Assembly (NCBI RefSeq): GCF_002770595.1 | Contig: NZ_CP022986.1 | Location: 310,001 to 374,000, forward strand | Length of the DNA stretch: 64,000 nucleotides | Source: Chryseobacterium camelliae | Lineage (GTDB): Bacteria; Bacteroidota; Bacteroidia; Flavobacteriales; Weeksellaceae | Direction: 5' to 3' | In this document: in pieces, positions 54,544 to 63,499 of the stretch | How positions within the stretch are numbered: the stretch's first letter is position 1 | How the letters are laid out: the number at the start of each line of letters is the position of its first letter | Position numbers and translations under genes: made by a program | Notes under the pieces: model-generated | Told to the model about the DNA's origin: nothing | Seen by the model: the letters and a program-made list of their open reading frames with translations, nothing else | Database searches by the model: none

Positions 54544-54611
54544 TTTTCAGAAAGTTAAGACAGGCAGCAATTGAATTTATAAAACACAGTCTATTCACAA
54601 ACTCTATCATA

Positions 54612-54647
54612 TTTGTTCGTTTTGTTCCGAACTAATTTATAATTTTG
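54612..54647 (+). promoter_or_regulatory. Promoter and possible operator of RND operon 2
   Basis: TAATTTTG at 54640-54647 is an exact -7 box. Upstream, GTTCG (54615-54619) and CGAAC (54628-54632) form an inverted repeat with a nine-base spacer that overlaps the -33 region; TTTG stands at 54612-54615 and 54621-54624. The repeat may be bound by the regulator encoded just downstream. Confidence 0.55.
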
Positions 54648-54661
54648 GCAAAATTTTATAC

Positions 54662-55123
54662 ATGAATAAAAGGATAAAAATTGATCAGAAGATTTTCCAG
54701 GATGCTGTGAAATTCTATGGCATCATTTTTAATATACCACCTTTGGCTTCAAAGATTTACGCCTACCTTCTTTTTGATTTTGATAAGGAAGGTGTAACGT
54801 TTGATGAGTTTGTCGACATATTATCTGCAAGCAAGAGTTCGGTTTCCACGAACATTTCTCTGCTGCTGAACGCTGAACTTATCATAGATCACAATAAAAT
54901 GGATGAAAGGAAACGGTATTTCTTCATCAATGATCAGTACAAAAAGATAAGGTTTGAAAAAATTGTCAAAAGGATGCATGACGAACTGGAATTGTTCGAT
55001 GAACTGGACAGGTTTAAAGAACATCAGGGCTATCCGAAGCAGTGCGACGAAAAAATAGAAGAATACAAAAAACTTCTCAATAAAAATATAAAGAATATTC
55101 AGGAATCTCTTAATAAACTATAA
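54662..55123 (+). CDS. HTH regulator of RND operon 2 (GbsR/MarR-like)
   Basis: 153 residues. The winged-helix part is at about residues 15-90: IPPLASKIYAYLLFDFDKEG, the recognition region LSASKSSVSTNISLLLNAEL and the wing NKMDERKRYFF. A long charged C-terminal helix, likely a dimerising coiled coil, follows. It resembles the GbsR-type regulators found before RND operons in Flavobacteriia. Its stop is one base before the adaptor's ATG, so it is the first gene of the efflux operon and most likely its repressor. An inverted repeat overlaps its promoter. Confidence 0.85.
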   Translation: MNKRIKIDQKIFQDAVKFYGIIFNIPPLASKIYAYLLFDFDKEGVTFDEFVDILSASKSSVSTNISLLLNAELIIDHNKMDERKRYFFINDQYKKIRFEKIVKRMHDELELFDELDRFKEHQGYPKQCDEKIEEYKKLLNKNIKNIQESLNKL

Positions 55124-55124
55124 A

Positions 55125-56312
55125 ATGAATAACAAGTTACTCATACTTTCTGTTGCAGCTTTGTCATTGACAGCTTGTAAGAAAGAAGCCCCAAAGCAGG
55201 ACGGTCCCAAGCCTTTTCCTGTTGTTTCCGTAGAGACTAAAAATGTTGTGGGTTACCAGACTTTCCCTGCTACCATTCAGGGCAGGGTAAACAATGATGT
55301 TCGGGCAAAAATCCAGGGGTATATTACCCAGGTACTGGTAGATGAAGGCCAGTATGTGACCAAAGGTCAGCCTTTATTCCGCCTGGAAACCAATATACTC
55401 AATGAGAATGCCGCTGCAGCCAAAGCAGGAATCGGCGCTGCTCAGTCCAGTATAGCTGCTGCTAAGGCTGCTGTTAATGCATCCGAGGTGGAAGTGAATA
55501 AGCTGAAGCCGCTGGTGGCTAAAAATATCATCAGCAATGTCCAGCTTCAGACGGCGCAGGCCAACCTTTCCCGTGCACAGGCAGAGTTGCAGCAGGCGAT
55601 CGCCGCAAAACAGCAGGCTACTGCCAATTATAAAGGAGTTGAGGCCAATATTGAATACTCCATTATCCGTGCGCCTATTTCAGGTGTTGTAGGGAAACTT
55701 CCGCTTAAGGTGGGAAGCCTTGTAGGACCTTCCGACCAGACTCCGATTACCACTATTTCGGATACATCAGGAATTTTCGCATACTTTTCCATGAACGAAA
55801 AGGAGTATTTCGATTTCCTTGAGAAAGCGCCGGGAGCCAGCATGAAAGAAAAAATCAAAAACCTTCCGATGGTGGAGCTCCAGCTTGCCAATGGAAGCCT
55901 CTATCCTGAAAAAGGAAGGATTGAAGCCATTACCGGGCAGATAGACCCTACCACCGGAACCATCCAGTTCAGGGTAGCATTCACCAATGCACAGAAACTC
56001 CTGAGCAACGGAAACAGCGGAACGATTCGATTCCCTCAGCGTTATGATAACGTCCTGGTAATCCCGGAAAGCGCCACTTATGAGCAGCAGGGTATTGTTT
56101 ACGCATATAAGGTTGATAAGGGAGATACCGCCAGAAATGTTGTGGTCAATGTGATCGAAAGGATAGACAATCTTGCCATTATCCAATCAGGACTTAACAA
56201 AGGCGAAACGGTAGTAGCTGCCGGTATCGGCGGGCTGAAGCCTGGAACTGCCATCAAAAAGCAGCCCGTGAAGATGGATAGCCTTGTTCAATCAATTAAA
56301 CCGAAATTTTAA
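55125..56312 (+). CDS. RND efflux periplasmic adaptor (AcrA-like lipoprotein)
   Basis: 395 residues. Lipoprotein signal with LSLTAC (Cys18). Lipoyl domain halves flank a long alpha-hairpin (residues about 95-165, with many Ala and Gln; KNIISNVQLQTAQANLSRAQ). The barrel (GRIEAITGQIDPTTGTIQFR) and membrane-proximal domains follow. The length and motif IRAPISGVVGKL are those of AcrA/MexA, so this is the HAE1 drug-efflux type. The permease starts one base after its stop. Confidence 0.94.
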   Translation: MNNKLLILSVAALSLTACKKEAPKQDGPKPFPVVSVETKNVVGYQTFPATIQGRVNNDVRAKIQGYITQVLVDEGQYVTKGQPLFRLETNILNENAAAAKAGIGAAQSSIAAAKAAVNASEVEVNKLKPLVAKNIISNVQLQTAQANLSRAQAELQQAIAAKQQATANYKGVEANIEYSIIRAPISGVVGKLPLKVGSLVGPSDQTPITTISDTSGIFAYFSMNEKEYFDFLEKAPGASMKEKIKNLPMVELQLANGSLYPEKGRIEAITGQIDPTTGTIQFRVAFTNAQKLLSNGNSGTIRFPQRYDNVLVIPESATYEQQGIVYAYKVDKGDTARNVVVNVIERIDNLAIIQSGLNKGETVVAAGIGGLKPGTAIKKQPVKMDSLVQSIKPKF

Positions 56313-56313
56313 G

Positions 56314-59300
56314 ATGATTAAGAATTTTATTAACAGACCGGTCCTCTCCACCGTAATATCCATCCTTATTGTGATACTCGGTGTTTTAGGATTAGTCTCG
56401 CTGCCGGTTACGCAGTACCCGGATATTGCACCGCCTACCGTAAGTGTAACGGCAAACTATACCGGAGCCAACGCAGAAACGGTAATGAAGAGTGTGGTAG
56501 TGCCATTGGAAGAACAGATCAATGGGGTAGAAGGGATGGATTATATTACTTCCTCAGCCGGTAACGACGGATCTGCCAACATCCAGATTTTCTTTAAACA
56601 GGGAATAGATCCGGATATTGCCGCCGTCAACGTACAGAACCGGGTATCCAGGGCGACCCCTTTGCTTCCGAGTGAGGTAACACGTTCCGGAGTAGTAACC
56701 CAGAAGCAGCAGACCAGTGCCCTGATGTATATGTCATTTTACTCTGAGAATAAGGACCTTGATGACGTATACCTTCAGAACTTCCTGAACATTAATGTAA
56801 TCCCGAATCTGAAAAGGATCAACGGAGTAGGTGATGCCAACGTTTTCGGAGGTAAAAACTATTCCATGAGGGTGTGGCTGGATCCTGCGAAAATGGCAGC
56901 CTATGGAGTGACACCAACTGATGTTACCAATGCCATCAATGAGCAGAGCCGTGAAGCAGCAGCTGGTTCTATAGGACAGAACAGCGGAAGCTCCTTTGAA
57001 TACATTATTAAGTATGTCGGTAAATTCAATGAGAAAGAACAGTACGACAATATTATTATCAAATCTCTGGCTGACGGACAGAACCTGATGCTGAAAGATG
57101 TGGCCAAGGTAGAACTGGCAGGTCTTTCATACACAGGGATCGGGGAAAACGGGAATTATCCTTCCATCAGTATGGGGATTTTCCAGACCCCGGGATCCAA
57201 CGCCCAGGAGATCATTAAAAATATCAAATCCTATCTGAAGTCTGCGGAAAGTACATTTCCTCAGGGAATCAAATATACCTATAACTTCGATACCAATGAG
57301 TTCCTGGATGCCTCAATTGAAAAAGTGGTGCATACCCTGATCGAGGCATTCATCCTGGTGTTTATCGTGGTGTATATTTTCCTTCAGGATTTCAGGTCAA
57401 CGCTGATTCCTGCGATTGCCGTTCCGGTATCCATTGTAGGGGCATTTTTCTTCCTGAACCTGTTTGGCTACTCCCTAAACCTCCTGACACTTTTTGCTTT
57501 GGTTCTTGCCATTGGTATTGTGGTAGATGACGCCATCGTCGTCGTCGAGGCCGTCCATGCCAAGATGGAACACGGGATTTCCGATGCCAAAAAAGCAACG
57601 GTTGAGGCTATGAATGAAATTACCGGAGCTATTATCTCCATTACCCTCGTAATGGCCTCCGTATTTATTCCGGTAACCTTCATTACAGGACCCACCGGGG
57701 TATTCTACCAGCAGTTCGGGGTAACCCTGATTGTGGCTATTTTCATTTCTGCCGTAAACGCATTAACGTTGAGCCCGGTATTGTGTTCCCTGTTCCTGAA
57801 ACCGAATGAGCACCATCACGCAGAATACAAGAACATGAATTTCCTTCAGAAGTTTTTCTATAAATTCAATCTTGCATTCAAAACGACTACCGAACGGTAT
57901 GGAAAGGGATTTGTTTTCCTTTTAAGGCATAAATGGGTAACCCTGATCATATTTGCCGTTACCGGAGGAATCCTGTATTGGGCAGGTTCCACCATGAAAA
58001 AAGGGTTTGTGCCTACGGAAGACCGTGGGATTATCTTTACCGATGTCCAGCTTCCGCCGGGAGCTTCCATGGAAAGGACGTATAATGCATTGAAGACCCT
58101 TCAGAAAAATGCCATGCAGATTCCGGGGGTACAGAATGTTACCATTTCCACCGGTAGAGGGTTCTTATCCGGAAACGGAAGCAACAATGGTCTGGCCTTT
58201 ATCAAGCTGAAAACTTTTGAAGACCGTAAAAAAGGCGGGCTGAATTCCGAAGATATTACCAAGAAGCTTTTCGGGATTTCCGGGAAAGTACCGGATGCGA
58301 AAATCGTATTCTTCCAGCCACCGAGTGTACCCGGGTTCGGGAGCAGCGCCGGTTTTGAAATGGTACTGCTGGATAAATCCGGAGGCGAATATACCGATCT
58401 TGACAACAAGACCAATGAATTCATCGGAAAACTGATGCAACGACCGGAAATCGAATTTGCACAGACTTCCTTCAATACCAAGTACCCTCAGTACCAGATG
58501 GAAATCAATGTTCCGCTGGCAAAGAAGCTGGGAGTTTCCGTAAGTGATATCTTAAGCACGATGCAGGGGTACATCGGGGGAATCTACAGTGCCGACTTTA
58601 CCAAATATGGAAAGCAGTTCAGGGTAATGGTCCAGGCACTTCCTGAAAACCGGAAAAGTATTGAAAACCTTAATGAACTGTATGTAAGGACGGGATCTGG
58701 TGTCATGTCGCCGATCTCACAATTCGTAACCCTTACCAAAGCTTACGGTCCGCAATCGGTGAGCCGGTATAACCTGTTTACCTCAGTGAAAATTACCGGG
58801 GCTAACTCTGCAGGCTACAGTTCCGGGGATGCTATTGCTGCGGTACAGCAGGTAGCCAGCGAGTCGCTGAACCAGAATTACGGAGTAGAATTTACCGGCT
58901 TATCCAGGGAAGAATTAGCCTCCGGTTCCCAGACCGCACTGATTTTTGCGCTCAGTCTGATCTTTGTTTATTTCATCTTATCTGCCCAGTATGAGAGTTA
59001 TATCCTTCCGCTGGTCGTTGTGATCTCACTTCCGCTGGGGGTGATGGGAGCTTACTTCGGACAGAAAATTATGGGATTGGAAAACAACATCTATTTCCAG
59101 ATTGCACTGATCATGCTTGTAGGGTTGCTGGCTAAAAATGCTATCCTGATTGTTGAGTTCGCCATCCAGAGAAGGCATCATGGTGAAAGCATCGTCATGG
59201 CAGCTATCAATGCGGCGAAGGCTAGGTTAAGACCGATCCTGATGACTTCATTTGCCTTCATCTTCGGACTATTGCCGCTGGTACTGGCGAGCGGGATCGG

Positions 59301-59460
59301 AGCGGTTGGAAACAGGTCTATTGCAACGGGAGCGGCGATCGGGTTGCTGATCGGAACCATCTTAGGGTTGTTCGTGATCCCGGTACTCTTTGTGATCTTC
59401 CAGACCCTTCAGGAAAAGGTAAAGCCTATCAAAAAAGAAGAGATCAGTTTAGCAGAATAA
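56314..59460 (+). CDS. RND multidrug efflux permease (AcrB-like, HAE1)
   Basis: 1048 residues from the ATG at 56314; an upstream frame overlaps the adaptor. The opening MIKNFINRPVLSTVISILIV and motif PDIAPPTVSVTANYTGANAE are typical of AcrB/MexB. The proton relay is canonical: Asp405-Asp406 in GIVVDDAIVVVEA and Lys941 in LAKNAILIVEFA. It exports drugs, dyes or bile-type compounds driven by the proton gradient. Adaptor and NodT-type channel genes flank it, and the operon starts with its own regulator. Confidence 0.95.
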   Translation: MIKNFINRPVLSTVISILIVILGVLGLVSLPVTQYPDIAPPTVSVTANYTGANAETVMKSVVVPLEEQINGVEGMDYITSSAGNDGSANIQIFFKQGIDPDIAAVNVQNRVSRATPLLPSEVTRSGVVTQKQQTSALMYMSFYSENKDLDDVYLQNFLNINVIPNLKRINGVGDANVFGGKNYSMRVWLDPAKMAAYGVTPTDVTNAINEQSREAAAGSIGQNSGSSFEYIIKYVGKFNEKEQYDNIIIKSLADGQNLMLKDVAKVELAGLSYTGIGENGNYPSISMGIFQTPGSNAQEIIKNIKSYLKSAESTFPQGIKYTYNFDTNEFLDASIEKVVHTLIEAFILVFIVVYIFLQDFRSTLIPAIAVPVSIVGAFFFLNLFGYSLNLLTLFALVLAIGIVVDDAIVVVEAVHAKMEHGISDAKKATVEAMNEITGAIISITLVMASVFIPVTFITGPTGVFYQQFGVTLIVAIFISAVNALTLSPVLCSLFLKPNEHHHAEYKNMNFLQKFFYKFNLAFKTTTERYGKGFVFLLRHKWVTLIIFAVTGGILYWAGSTMKKGFVPTEDRGIIFTDVQLPPGASMERTYNALKTLQKNAMQIPGVQNVTISTGRGFLSGNGSNNGLAFIKLKTFEDRKKGGLNSEDITKKLFGISGKVPDAKIVFFQPPSVPGFGSSAGFEMVLLDKSGGEYTDLDNKTNEFIGKLMQRPEIEFAQTSFNTKYPQYQMEINVPLAKKLGVSVSDILSTMQGYIGGIYSADFTKYGKQFRVMVQALPENRKSIENLNELYVRTGSGVMSPISQFVTLTKAYGPQSVSRYNLFTSVKITGANSAGYSSGDAIAAVQQVASESLNQNYGVEFTGLSREELASGSQTALIFALSLIFVYFILSAQYESYILPLVVVISLPLGVMGAYFGQKIMGLENNIYFQIALIMLVGLLAKNAILIVEFAIQRRHHGESIVMAAINAAKARLRPILMTSFAFIFGLLPLVLASGIGAVGNRSIATGAAIGLLIGTILGLFVIPVLFVIFQTLQEKVKPIKKEEISLAE

Positions 59461-59472
59461 AAATTAACCCGG

Positions 59473-59504
59473 AAACTGCAGCCGTTGTTGTCAACCTGCA
59501 GTTT
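59473..59504 (+). promoter_or_regulatory. Intercistronic stem-loop before the second efflux channel
   Basis: AAACTGCAG and CTGCAGTTT pair perfectly (9 bases) around 14 bases, followed by T-rich sequence. It lies between the RND permease and channel genes, the same position as the stem-loop in RND operon 1, though with a different sequence. Confidence 0.6.
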
Positions 59505-59532
59505 TCGTTTTCACAACGTGTAATTTTTTATC

Positions 59533-60948
59533 ATGAAAAGTGTATTAAACATTATAAAAGGAATAACTTTTTCAGCAATCATTTTGGGAACCGTAGCATC
59601 CTGTATGGCAAGACGGGAATATGAAAGACCCAAAAATGTAGTTGATGAAAAGCTGTACCGCACCGATATGCTGTCGTCAGACAGTACCAATATCGCCAAT
59701 ATTCCATGGAAGGATATCTTTACCGATCCTATACTTCAGGGTCATATTTCAAAAGCCCTGGAAAACAATCTGGATATCAGGATTGCCCTGCAGAATATTG
59801 CTTCTGCCGAATCTTACCTGAAACAGAGCAAAGCTGCGTATCAGCCGACGCTCTCCGGGGGGCCTAACTATACTTTCCAGACCCAGTCCATCAATACGCA
59901 GTTCGGACAGATCATCGGGGAAAGAAGATACATCAACCAGTTTGACATTACAGCCAGCGTAGGCTGGGAAGCGGATATCTGGGGCAGGCTGAAAGCACAG
60001 GAAAAAGCACAGCTGGCTTCCTACCTGGGAACCGTAGCTGCCCACAAAGCAGTGAAGAGTGATCTGGTAGCATCCATTGCCACCTCATATTATCAGCTAT
60101 TAACGTATGATGCCCAGAAAAAGATCATTACGGAAACCATTGCGCTCAGGGAGAAAAACCTGGAAACCACAAGAGCACTGAAAACTGCGGGAACGCTTAC
60201 TGAAGTTGCCGTACAGCAGAGCGAAGCTCTTGTTTTCAATGCTAAATCTTTACTGATTGATATCGATACGCAGATACAGTTGCTGGAAAACACCATGAGT
60301 CTGCTGATGGGCGAGCCCTCTCAATCCATAGCAAGATCCACGCTGGAAAGCCAGAAGTTGCCGATTGATCTTAAGCTGGGGTATCCGGCTCAGCTCCTGG
60401 CCAACCGTCCGGATGTCATGAGAGCCGAATACAACCTGATGAATGCTTTTGAGCTGACCAATTCTGCAAAAGCACAGTTTTATCCTACCTTAAGGATTAC
60501 CGGAAGTGGTGGGGTACAGTCAGTGGATATCGATCATCTCTTCAGTGTCAACTCACTGTTCGCGAACATCGTTTCAGGACTGGCTCAGCCGATCCTGAAC
60601 AGGAGACAGATCAAAACCAATTATGAAGTGAGCCTTGCCAACCAAGAAAGTGCTTACCTGAATTTTAGAAAAGCTGTTCTTACGGCCGGTAAAGAAGTTT
60701 CGGATGCTATAAGAGTATTCTCCGTACAGGATTCTTATATTGAGCTGAAGCAGAAAGAACTGAATGCATACAAAAACTCAGTGGAGTATTCCCAGGAATT
60801 GGTTAACTACGGGATGGCCAACTATCTGGAAGTACTGAATGCAAGCGTTAATTCCCTGAATGCGGAGCTGAATATTGCCAATGCGGAGTACAGCAAAATG
60901 AGAGCTGCCGTTGAGCTGTATCAGGCTCTTGGCGGAGGATGGAAATAA
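59533..60948 (+). CDS. NodT/OprM-family outer-membrane efflux lipoprotein
   Basis: 471 residues. The lipobox GTVASC places the lipidated Cys at residue 24. Two OEP repeats follow, with typical motifs: NNLDIRIALQNIASAESYLK, WEADIWGRLKAQEKAQLAS, LANRPDVMRAEYNL and YGMANYLEVLNASVNSLNAE. It forms the trimeric duct of the pump with the AcrA/AcrB-like pair encoded upstream. A terminator follows 20 bases after the stop. Confidence 0.94.
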   Translation: MKSVLNIIKGITFSAIILGTVASCMARREYERPKNVVDEKLYRTDMLSSDSTNIANIPWKDIFTDPILQGHISKALENNLDIRIALQNIASAESYLKQSKAAYQPTLSGGPNYTFQTQSINTQFGQIIGERRYINQFDITASVGWEADIWGRLKAQEKAQLASYLGTVAAHKAVKSDLVASIATSYYQLLTYDAQKKIITETIALREKNLETTRALKTAGTLTEVAVQQSEALVFNAKSLLIDIDTQIQLLENTMSLLMGEPSQSIARSTLESQKLPIDLKLGYPAQLLANRPDVMRAEYNLMNAFELTNSAKAQFYPTLRITGSGGVQSVDIDHLFSVNSLFANIVSGLAQPILNRRQIKTNYEVSLANQESAYLNFRKAVLTAGKEVSDAIRVFSVQDSYIELKQKELNAYKNSVEYSQELVNYGMANYLEVLNASVNSLNAELNIANAEYSKMRAAVELYQALGGGWK

Positions 60949-60968
60949 GAATTAACCAATAAGATAAC

Positions 60969-60999
60969 AACGTATGTCAGAAATGGCATACGTTTTTTG
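60969..60999 (+). terminator. Terminator of RND operon 2
   Basis: AACGTATG and CATACGTT pair around ten bases and are followed by TTTT. Confidence 0.9.
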
Positions 61000-61050
61000 T
61001 TGTTAGAGGTTGTATATCAATGTTAAATTTTTTATAAATGTAAAGATCAG

Positions 61051-61082
61051 TTTGTATATACGTAGTTAACTACGTAGTTTTG
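61051..61082 (+). promoter_or_regulatory. Promoter with palindromic operator of the GNAT-MarR operon
   Basis: TTTG at 61051-61054, a 20-base spacer and TAGTTTTG at 61075-61082 match the Bacteroidota promoter. The spacer is almost filled by the perfect palindrome TACGTAGTTAACTACGTA (61059-61076), well placed as operator for the MarR-type regulator encoded second in the operon. The ATG of the first gene is 17 bases downstream. Confidence 0.85.
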
Positions 61083-61099
61083 AATACAAATAAGCGCAT

Positions 61100-61588
61100 A
61101 TGAAAATAAACATCCAACAGTTAGATAACACGTATTCTGATGAACTGATCAACTTAATTCTTACCATACAACAGAAGGAATTTAATGTACCCATCACGAT
61201 AGATGATCAACCAGATCTTAAAAAGGTTGAGGAATTTTATATAGAATCAGGAGGGAATTTCTGGGGAGCTTTTATCAACGGCGAACTGGTAGGTTCAATA
61301 GCCCTGGTTAAATTTGATGATAAAGCAGGAGCCGTGAGAAAAATGTTTGTAAAAAAAGAATTCAGGGGAAAAGAGTTTAATATTGCACAGGAGCTCCTGG
61401 ACGTTTTAATTTCTTTTTGTCGTAAAACTGGCATAGAAAAGATATATTTGGGAACTGTTGATATACTGAAGGCAGCCATACGGTTCTATGAACGCAATTA
61501 TTTTTTAGAGACTAAAAAGGAAGATCTGCCGGCCCGATTCCCATTGATGAGTGCTGATAATGTTTTTTATTCTTTAAATGTAAACTAA
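61100..61588 (+). CDS. GNAT-family N-acetyltransferase, MarR-linked
   Basis: 162 residues. Acetyl-CoA motif around VRKMFVKKEFRGKEFNIAQE (R-G-K-E-F in place of the usual R-G-x-G), then KIYLGTVDILKAAIRFYERN and a C-terminal strand with VFYSLN. The MarR-type gene starts four bases after its stop. In other bacteria the two domains occur fused in one protein, which supports a joint function. Substrate unknown; self-protection by acetylating a toxic amine is one idea without direct evidence. Confidence 0.88.
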   Translation: MKINIQQLDNTYSDELINLILTIQQKEFNVPITIDDQPDLKKVEEFYIESGGNFWGAFINGELVGSIALVKFDDKAGAVRKMFVKKEFRGKEFNIAQELLDVLISFCRKTGIEKIYLGTVDILKAAIRFYERNYFLETKKEDLPARFPLMSADNVFYSLNVN

Positions 61589-61592
61589 TAGG

Positions 61593-62075
61593 ATGAATAT
61601 AATAGATGAATCCGGCATTCTGGCCATATCGACGAGGCTGCAGCGCCTTAGTGAGCAATTGAGGAAAGATGGAGCCATGATCTACCAGTCTTTTGATATT
61701 GATTTTGAACCGAAGTGGTTTCCTGTGATCTTTACTCTTCATCACAAAAAGACAATGAGTGTTGTGGAAATTGCCAACGAAATAGGATATACCCATCCAT
61801 CTACCATCAGCCTGCTGAAAGAACTTGAAAAACAAAAGTTTATTCAATCCAGAAAAGACAAACAGGATGAGCGCAGAAGATTGATTATATTGTCTCCGAA
61901 AGGTGTCCAGCTGGTTGAAAAAATGCAGCCGGTCTGGGAACTCATGTCAAAAGTGCTTGGCGAAATTGCAGATAATAAAAATAACCTTTTACAAGCGATT
62001 ATTGAAGCAGAAGAAAAAATAGCTGAACAGTCTTTTTATCAGAGAGCATTGAAAACAAAAAAAGAACTTAACTGA
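61593..62075 (+). CDS. MarR-family regulator paired with GNAT
   Basis: 160 residues. Winged helix: KTMSVVEIANEIGYTHPSTI gives the HTH, LLKELEKQKFIQSRKDKQDE and RRRLIILSPKG the second helix and wing. The N-terminus (ISTRLQRLSEQLRKDGAMIY) and a C-terminal helix form the dimer interface. It is the second gene after a GNAT gene whose promoter spacer is an 18-base palindrome, so autoregulation is likely. Confidence 0.9.
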   Translation: MNIIDESGILAISTRLQRLSEQLRKDGAMIYQSFDIDFEPKWFPVIFTLHHKKTMSVVEIANEIGYTHPSTISLLKELEKQKFIQSRKDKQDERRRLIILSPKGVQLVEKMQPVWELMSKVLGEIADNKNNLLQAIIEAEEKIAEQSFYQRALKTKKELN

Positions 62076-62191
62076 TTTGATTGCCAGTGGTTTACTCAAT
62101 ACAGGCTTCTTATTTTTATGTAAAAATACTTTAGTGCATCACGGCCGTGATAAAATAGTTAAAAAAAAACTGATAAAAAAGTGGAAAAATA

Positions 62192-62222
62192 TTTGAAGAT
62201 GCAGTTTAAATACTTACTTTTG
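62192..62222 (+). promoter_or_regulatory. Promoter of tRNA-Ala
   Basis: TTTG at 62192-62195, exactly 19 bases, then TACTTTTG at 62215-62222: a near-perfect Bacteroidota promoter, ending 18 bases before the tRNA. Confidence 0.8.
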
Positions 62223-62240
62223 TACCGCTTTAAGAAAGTA

Positions 62241-62314
62241 GGGGAATTAGCTCATCTGGCTAGAGCGTTAGACTGGCAGTCTAAAGGTGACGGGTTCGAT
62301 CCCCGTATTCTCCA
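62241..62314 (+). tRNA. tRNA-Ala (anticodon GGC)
   Basis: The acceptor GGGGAAT pairs with ATTCTCC, including the G3-U70 pair that identifies alanine tRNAs. D arm GCTC/GAGC, anticodon stem TTAGA/TCTAA with loop CTGGCAG (anticodon GGC, reading GCC/GCU), and T arm ACGGG-TTCGATC-CCCGT. Discriminator A; CCA is not encoded. Confidence 0.95.
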
Positions 62315-62327
62315 CAGTGATAATAAT

Positions 62328-62362
62328 AGAGTTGCATGATTTGAATCTGCAACTCTTTTTTT
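62328..62362 (+). terminator. Terminator of tRNA-Ala
   Basis: AGAGTTGCA and TGCAACTCT pair around 11 bases, followed by seven Ts in all. Confidence 0.92.
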
Positions 62363-62394
62363 ATGTAAAACCAATATGGATCAGGTTTGATCCT

Positions 62395-62721
62395 TCACTT
62401 TGAATATCCCATTTTGTAAACGTTCTTGTAAATGTACCGGACACAACTTACCCGGTGGTCTCTAAATTCAAATACCAGATAATATTTACGTTTATTTATC
62501 ATCCCTATTCTATAGCTCCAGCGTTCCGGCAGTTGGGTGCGGGATTCATCAGGTCCCAGCATATTTTCTATTTCCATTCGGGTTTTTCCCGGGATTTCAG
62601 GATCTCTGATCAGATCTCTGACGTAGTATTTTCGTAAATCATGCCGGGTTTTCCAGATATGGCTTTTGAAATGCGGATGGAGCATGTACTGTACAGACTC
62701 TCTCAGGGCTTTGGCAATCAC
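62395..62721 (-). CDS. Unknown basic protein, GTG start
   Basis: 108 residues. No ATG is available in frame before residue 13; a GTG at 62721 is the best start, preceded by GAT GAT GAG ATT and a stop further up. The protein is basic, rich in Arg, Tyr and Lys (HIWKTRHDLRKYYVRDLIRD; FEFRDHRVSCVRYIYKNVYK), probably alpha/beta and cytoplasmic. I do not recognise a domain. It follows the HTH pair by 21 bases on the same strand, so it could be a third member of that operon. Confidence 0.55.
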   Translation of the reverse strand: MIAKALRESVQYMLHPHFKSHIWKTRHDLRKYYVRDLIRDPEIPGKTRMEIENMLGPDESRTQLPERWSYRIGMINKRKYYLVFEFRDHRVSCVRYIYKNVYKMGYSK

Positions 62722-62742
62722 AATCTCATCATCAGTTTAAGA

Positions 62743-63063
62743 TTATAAAAACATTTTTTTCCATTTTGTTACAGTATTCCGGCTCAGCTTAAAATGCTGG
62801 GCCAGCTGGCTGTTGTTCAGGCCGTTCTTTTTCTGGTACTCCAGGATTTCTAAAATAGTCTTCTGATCATAAGATTTAAGTTTCTGGTCGAAATGAGAAT
62901 CAGTCCTGTTTTTTACACCGCTGATGATCCGGTCAAGTTTGACAACATCCATGATATTGATGACTTTTTTCATGAAGATTTTCTTGCAATCGCAAGCTTT
63001 CTCAGGATATTTCATAGTGATCATATCCATGTATATTCTTTTATAGTCTGGCTTTGCATTCAT
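62743..63063 (-). CDS. Small HTH protein, second of a pair
   Basis: 106 residues from the ATG at 63063 (MNAKPDYKRIYMDMITMKYP); the longer frame overlaps the first gene of the pair. The C-terminal half carries a helix-turn-helix of the transposase/Fis-like type: TILEILEYQKKNGLNNSQLA and HFKLSRNTVTKWKKMF. It starts four bases after the upstream HTH gene, so the two are co-translated. Such pairs are common in Chryseobacterium, sometimes annotated as transposase-like, without known function. No transposase catalytic domain is present. Confidence 0.75.
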   Translation of the reverse strand: MNAKPDYKRIYMDMITMKYPEKACDCKKIFMKKVINIMDVVKLDRIISGVKNRTDSHFDQKLKSYDQKTILEILEYQKKNGLNNSQLAQHFKLSRNTVTKWKKMFL

Positions 63064-63067
63064 TGCA

Positions 63068-63499
63068 TCAGTTCTTTTTATGGTGTTTACTGATCCATTT
63101 ATAAATGGTGGTGCGGGGAATTCTGTACTGTAGTATGATTTCAGGTATGGTTTTCTCACCGGTTGTGATGAGTTCCAGGATGAAATCAACAATTTCCTTG
63201 GTATAGATATTCTTTCTGAAGACCGGAAGGCTGGAAAGTTTGTTGAGGGCAGACTTGTTTTCATCTGAGGCCGGAGGTGCATAAAGGATCATATGCTGGG
63301 TATACAGCCGGAAAAAATCATATTCCAGAAGTTTGCTCCAGCGCAGGAGAAGCTCGGTATCCAGCGATGGTGTCTTATACATTTGAGAGATCTGATCTTC
63401 CTCACAGCAGAGGAATTTGCAAATACGGGATATTTCTATTTCTTTTTCAGCAACTTTTTTTTCAATCAGGTTTCCGATATGGATGTTCTTAAAATTCAT
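63068..63499 (-). CDS. HTH protein, first of a pair
   Basis: 143 residues beginning MNFKNIHIGNLIEKKVAEKE. The N-terminal part (ISRICKFLCCEEDQISQMYK, then TELLLRWSKLLEYDFFRLYT) is similar to Cro-like regulators that count subunits by charged helices. The C-terminal half contains a second HTH: TIPEIILQYRIPRTTIYKWI. Both proteins of the pair thus end in homeodomain-like HTHs. They may act as a heteromeric DNA-binding unit. The region upstream to the right edge is AT-rich and without a convincing gene. Confidence 0.75.
   Translation of the reverse strand: MNFKNIHIGNLIEKKVAEKEIEISRICKFLCCEEDQISQMYKTPSLDTELLLRWSKLLEYDFFRLYTQHMILYAPPASDENKSALNKLSSLPVFRKNIYTKEIVDFILELITTGEKTIPEIILQYRIPRTTIYKWISKHHKKN

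Noticed and set aside
62743..63499. Insertion sequence of the IS3 type
   Set aside because: Only HTH-like proteins are present; there is no DDE integrase gene and no terminal inverted repeats were seen.
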